From contig NC_014532.2 of assembly GCF_000196875.2 (NCBI RefSeq), positions 1,054,001-1,118,000 of the forward strand: DNA of 64,000 bases, read 5' to 3'. This DNA is from Halomonas elongata DSM 2581. Lineage in GTDB: Bacteria > Pseudomonadota > Gammaproteobacteria > Pseudomonadales > Halomonadaceae. Of the stretch, positions 62,982 to 64,000 are shown one piece after another (the first letter of the stretch is position 1; every line of letters begins with the position of its first letter). The translations under genes and the position numbers were made by a program. The notes beneath the pieces were generated by a model. That model ran no database searches. It was not told the origin of the DNA and worked only from the letters and a program-made list of their open reading frames with translations.

Positions 62982-64000
62982 ATGATCAACAACCTGCTAC
63001 GCAAGGTCGTCGGTTCCAAGAACGACCGTGAAGTCAAGCGCATGAACCGCATGGTGGCGCGTGTCAATGCGCTGGAATCGGAATACGAGGGCCTCGATGA
63101 CGAGACTCTCCAGGCGCGGACCGACGTCTTCCGCGAGCGCCTGAACAAGGGCGAGACGCTGGATGCCCTGCTGCCCGAGGCCTTCGCCACGGTTCGCGAG
63201 GCCAGCAAGCGCGTCATGGGCATGCGCCATTTCGATGTGCAGGTGATCGGCGGTATCACCCTGCACAATGGACGCATCGCCGAGATGAAGACCGGCGAGG
63301 GCAAGACCCTGGTGGCGACCCTGGCGGTCTATCTCAATGCGCTGCCCGCCAAGGGCGTGCACGTGGTGACGGTGAACGATTACCTGGCGTGCCGTGACGC
63401 CGACTGGATGCGTCCCCTGTACGAGAGCCTCGGGCTGACGGTGGGAACCATCTATGCCGGCCAGAGCCCGGAAGAGAAGCGTCGCGCCTATGGCTGCGAC
63501 ATCACCTACGGGACCAACAACGAGTTCGGTTTCGACTATCTGCGCGACAATATGGCCTTCTCCCTCGAGGACAAGGTCCAGCGCGACCTGCACTTCGCCA
63601 TCGTCGACGAGGTGGACTCGATCCTGATCGACGAGGCGCGCACGCCCCTGATCATCTCCGGGGCCGTGGACGAGAACACCGAGCTCTATCGCGTCGTCGA
63701 TCGTCTGGCCACTGGCCTGACGCCGTGCAGCGATGAGGAAGACCCCGAGAGCGGCGATTTCACGCTGGACGAGAAGCAGAAGCAGGTGGAGCTCACCGAA
63801 GGGGGCCATAACAGGGTCGAGGAACTGATGCGTGCCGAGGGCCTGCTCGGTGCCGAGGACTCGCTCTATGCGGCCCAGAACCTCAACCTGCTCCAGCACA
63901 TGCACTCGGCGCTGCGTGCCCGTCACCTGTATCACCGCGATGTCGACTACATCGTCAACGACGGCCAGGTGGTGATCGTCGACGAACACACCGGGCGCAG
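62982..64000 (+). CDS. secA: Preprotein translocase ATPase SecA, 3' end cut by window edge
   Basis: SecA is the motor that drives preproteins through SecYEG. The 339 codons present begin [25 protein letters not shown] and contain Walker [14 protein letters not shown] near residue 105, [38 protein letters not shown], Walker [22 protein letters not shown], and part of the preprotein-crosslinking domain to [23 protein letters not shown] lies six bases before the ATG. The upstream leader gene suggests secretion-responsive translation. Confidence 0.97.
   Translation, partial: MINNLLRKVVGSKNDREVKRMNRMVARVNALESEYEGLDDETLQARTDVFRERLNKGETLDALLPEAFATVREASKRVMGMRHFDVQVIGGITLHNGRIAEMKTGEGKTLVATLAVYLNALPAKGVHVVTVNDYLACRDADWMRPLYESLGLTVGTIYAGQSPEEKRRAYGCDITYGTNNEFGFDYLRDNMAFSLEDKVQRDLHFAIVDEVDSILIDEARTPLIISGAVDENTELYRVVDRLATGLTPCSDEEDPESGDFTLDEKQKQVELTEGGHNRVEELMRAEGLLGAEDSLYAAQNLNLLQHMHSALRARHLYHRDVDYIVNDGQVVIVDEHTGR

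Overview
The window is a stretch of core chromosome from a GC-rich gammaproteobacterium. Gene order resembles Pseudomonas (rsmI-rnpB followed by the division/cell-wall cluster, hisG-hisD near an AlgW/DegS-type protease, a GmhA-like isomerase beside lpoA). Acidic protein surfaces, high GC3 and the overall mix of Pseudomonas-like and E. coli-like synteny suggest Halomonas or a relative; that genus assignment is inference. I see no rRNA or tRNA genes, insertion sequences, prophage or CRISPR array. The only stable RNA gene is rnpB.

Layout. 1-2789 (minus): gatB (cut by the window edge), gatA, gatC, the Glu/Asp-tRNA amidotransferase. 2961-5439 (plus): mreB-mreC-mreD cell-shape operon, followed by maf, rng, a 1292-residue AsmA/YhdP-like protein and tldD (to 12917). 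darP (minus) and pmbA (plus) follow. 15167-18732 (minus): rpoN-hpf-ptsN-rapZ-ptsO, the nitrogen-PTS cluster. 18938-23327 (minus): yrbG-kdsD-kdsC-lptC-lptA-lptB, for Kdo synthesis and LPS export. 23469-28200 (plus): mlaFEDCB, ibaG, murA, then hisG and hisD to 30234. 30318-34270: degS-like protease (minus), a Nif3-family gene (plus), zapG (minus), zapE (plus). 34570-39572 (plus): rplM-rpsI, petABC (cytochrome bc1), sspA-sspB. 39675-42965 (minus): lpoA-yraN-gmhA-dolP. 43014-44264: rsmI and rnpB. 44334-60878 (plus): rsmH-ftsL-ftsI-murE-murF-mraY-murD-ftsW-murG-murC-ddl-ftsQ-ftsA-ftsZ, then lpxC. 61991-62446 (minus): dciA. 62556-64000 (plus): a short secretory leader-peptide gene (secM-like) and the start of secA.

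The genes work together in building the envelope: peptidoglycan precursors (mur, ddl, mraY), septum and shape machinery (fts, mre, zap, lpoA), LPS (lpxC, kds, lpt, gmhA), outer-membrane lipid asymmetry (mla, dolP, YhdP) and export (secA). Most operons are tightly packed, with 4-bp ATGA or GTGA overlaps and hairpins between convergent genes.

The observations most worth checking are: (i) a 121-codon gene just before secA with a signal sequence and a C-terminal Arg-Arg-Gly-Pro-Pro, whose last codons can pair with the secA ribosome-binding site, the architecture of a SecM-type arrest peptide but without the known E. coli arrest consensus; (ii) a near-consensus sigma-54 promoter immediately upstream of rpoN; (iii) mreC apparently starting at an AUC codon; (iv) two long elements built from inverted 7-bp repeats lying between convergent genes; (v) a division cluster lacking mraZ and preceded directly by rnpB; and (vi) a promoter-bearing gap splitting ftsQ from ftsA.
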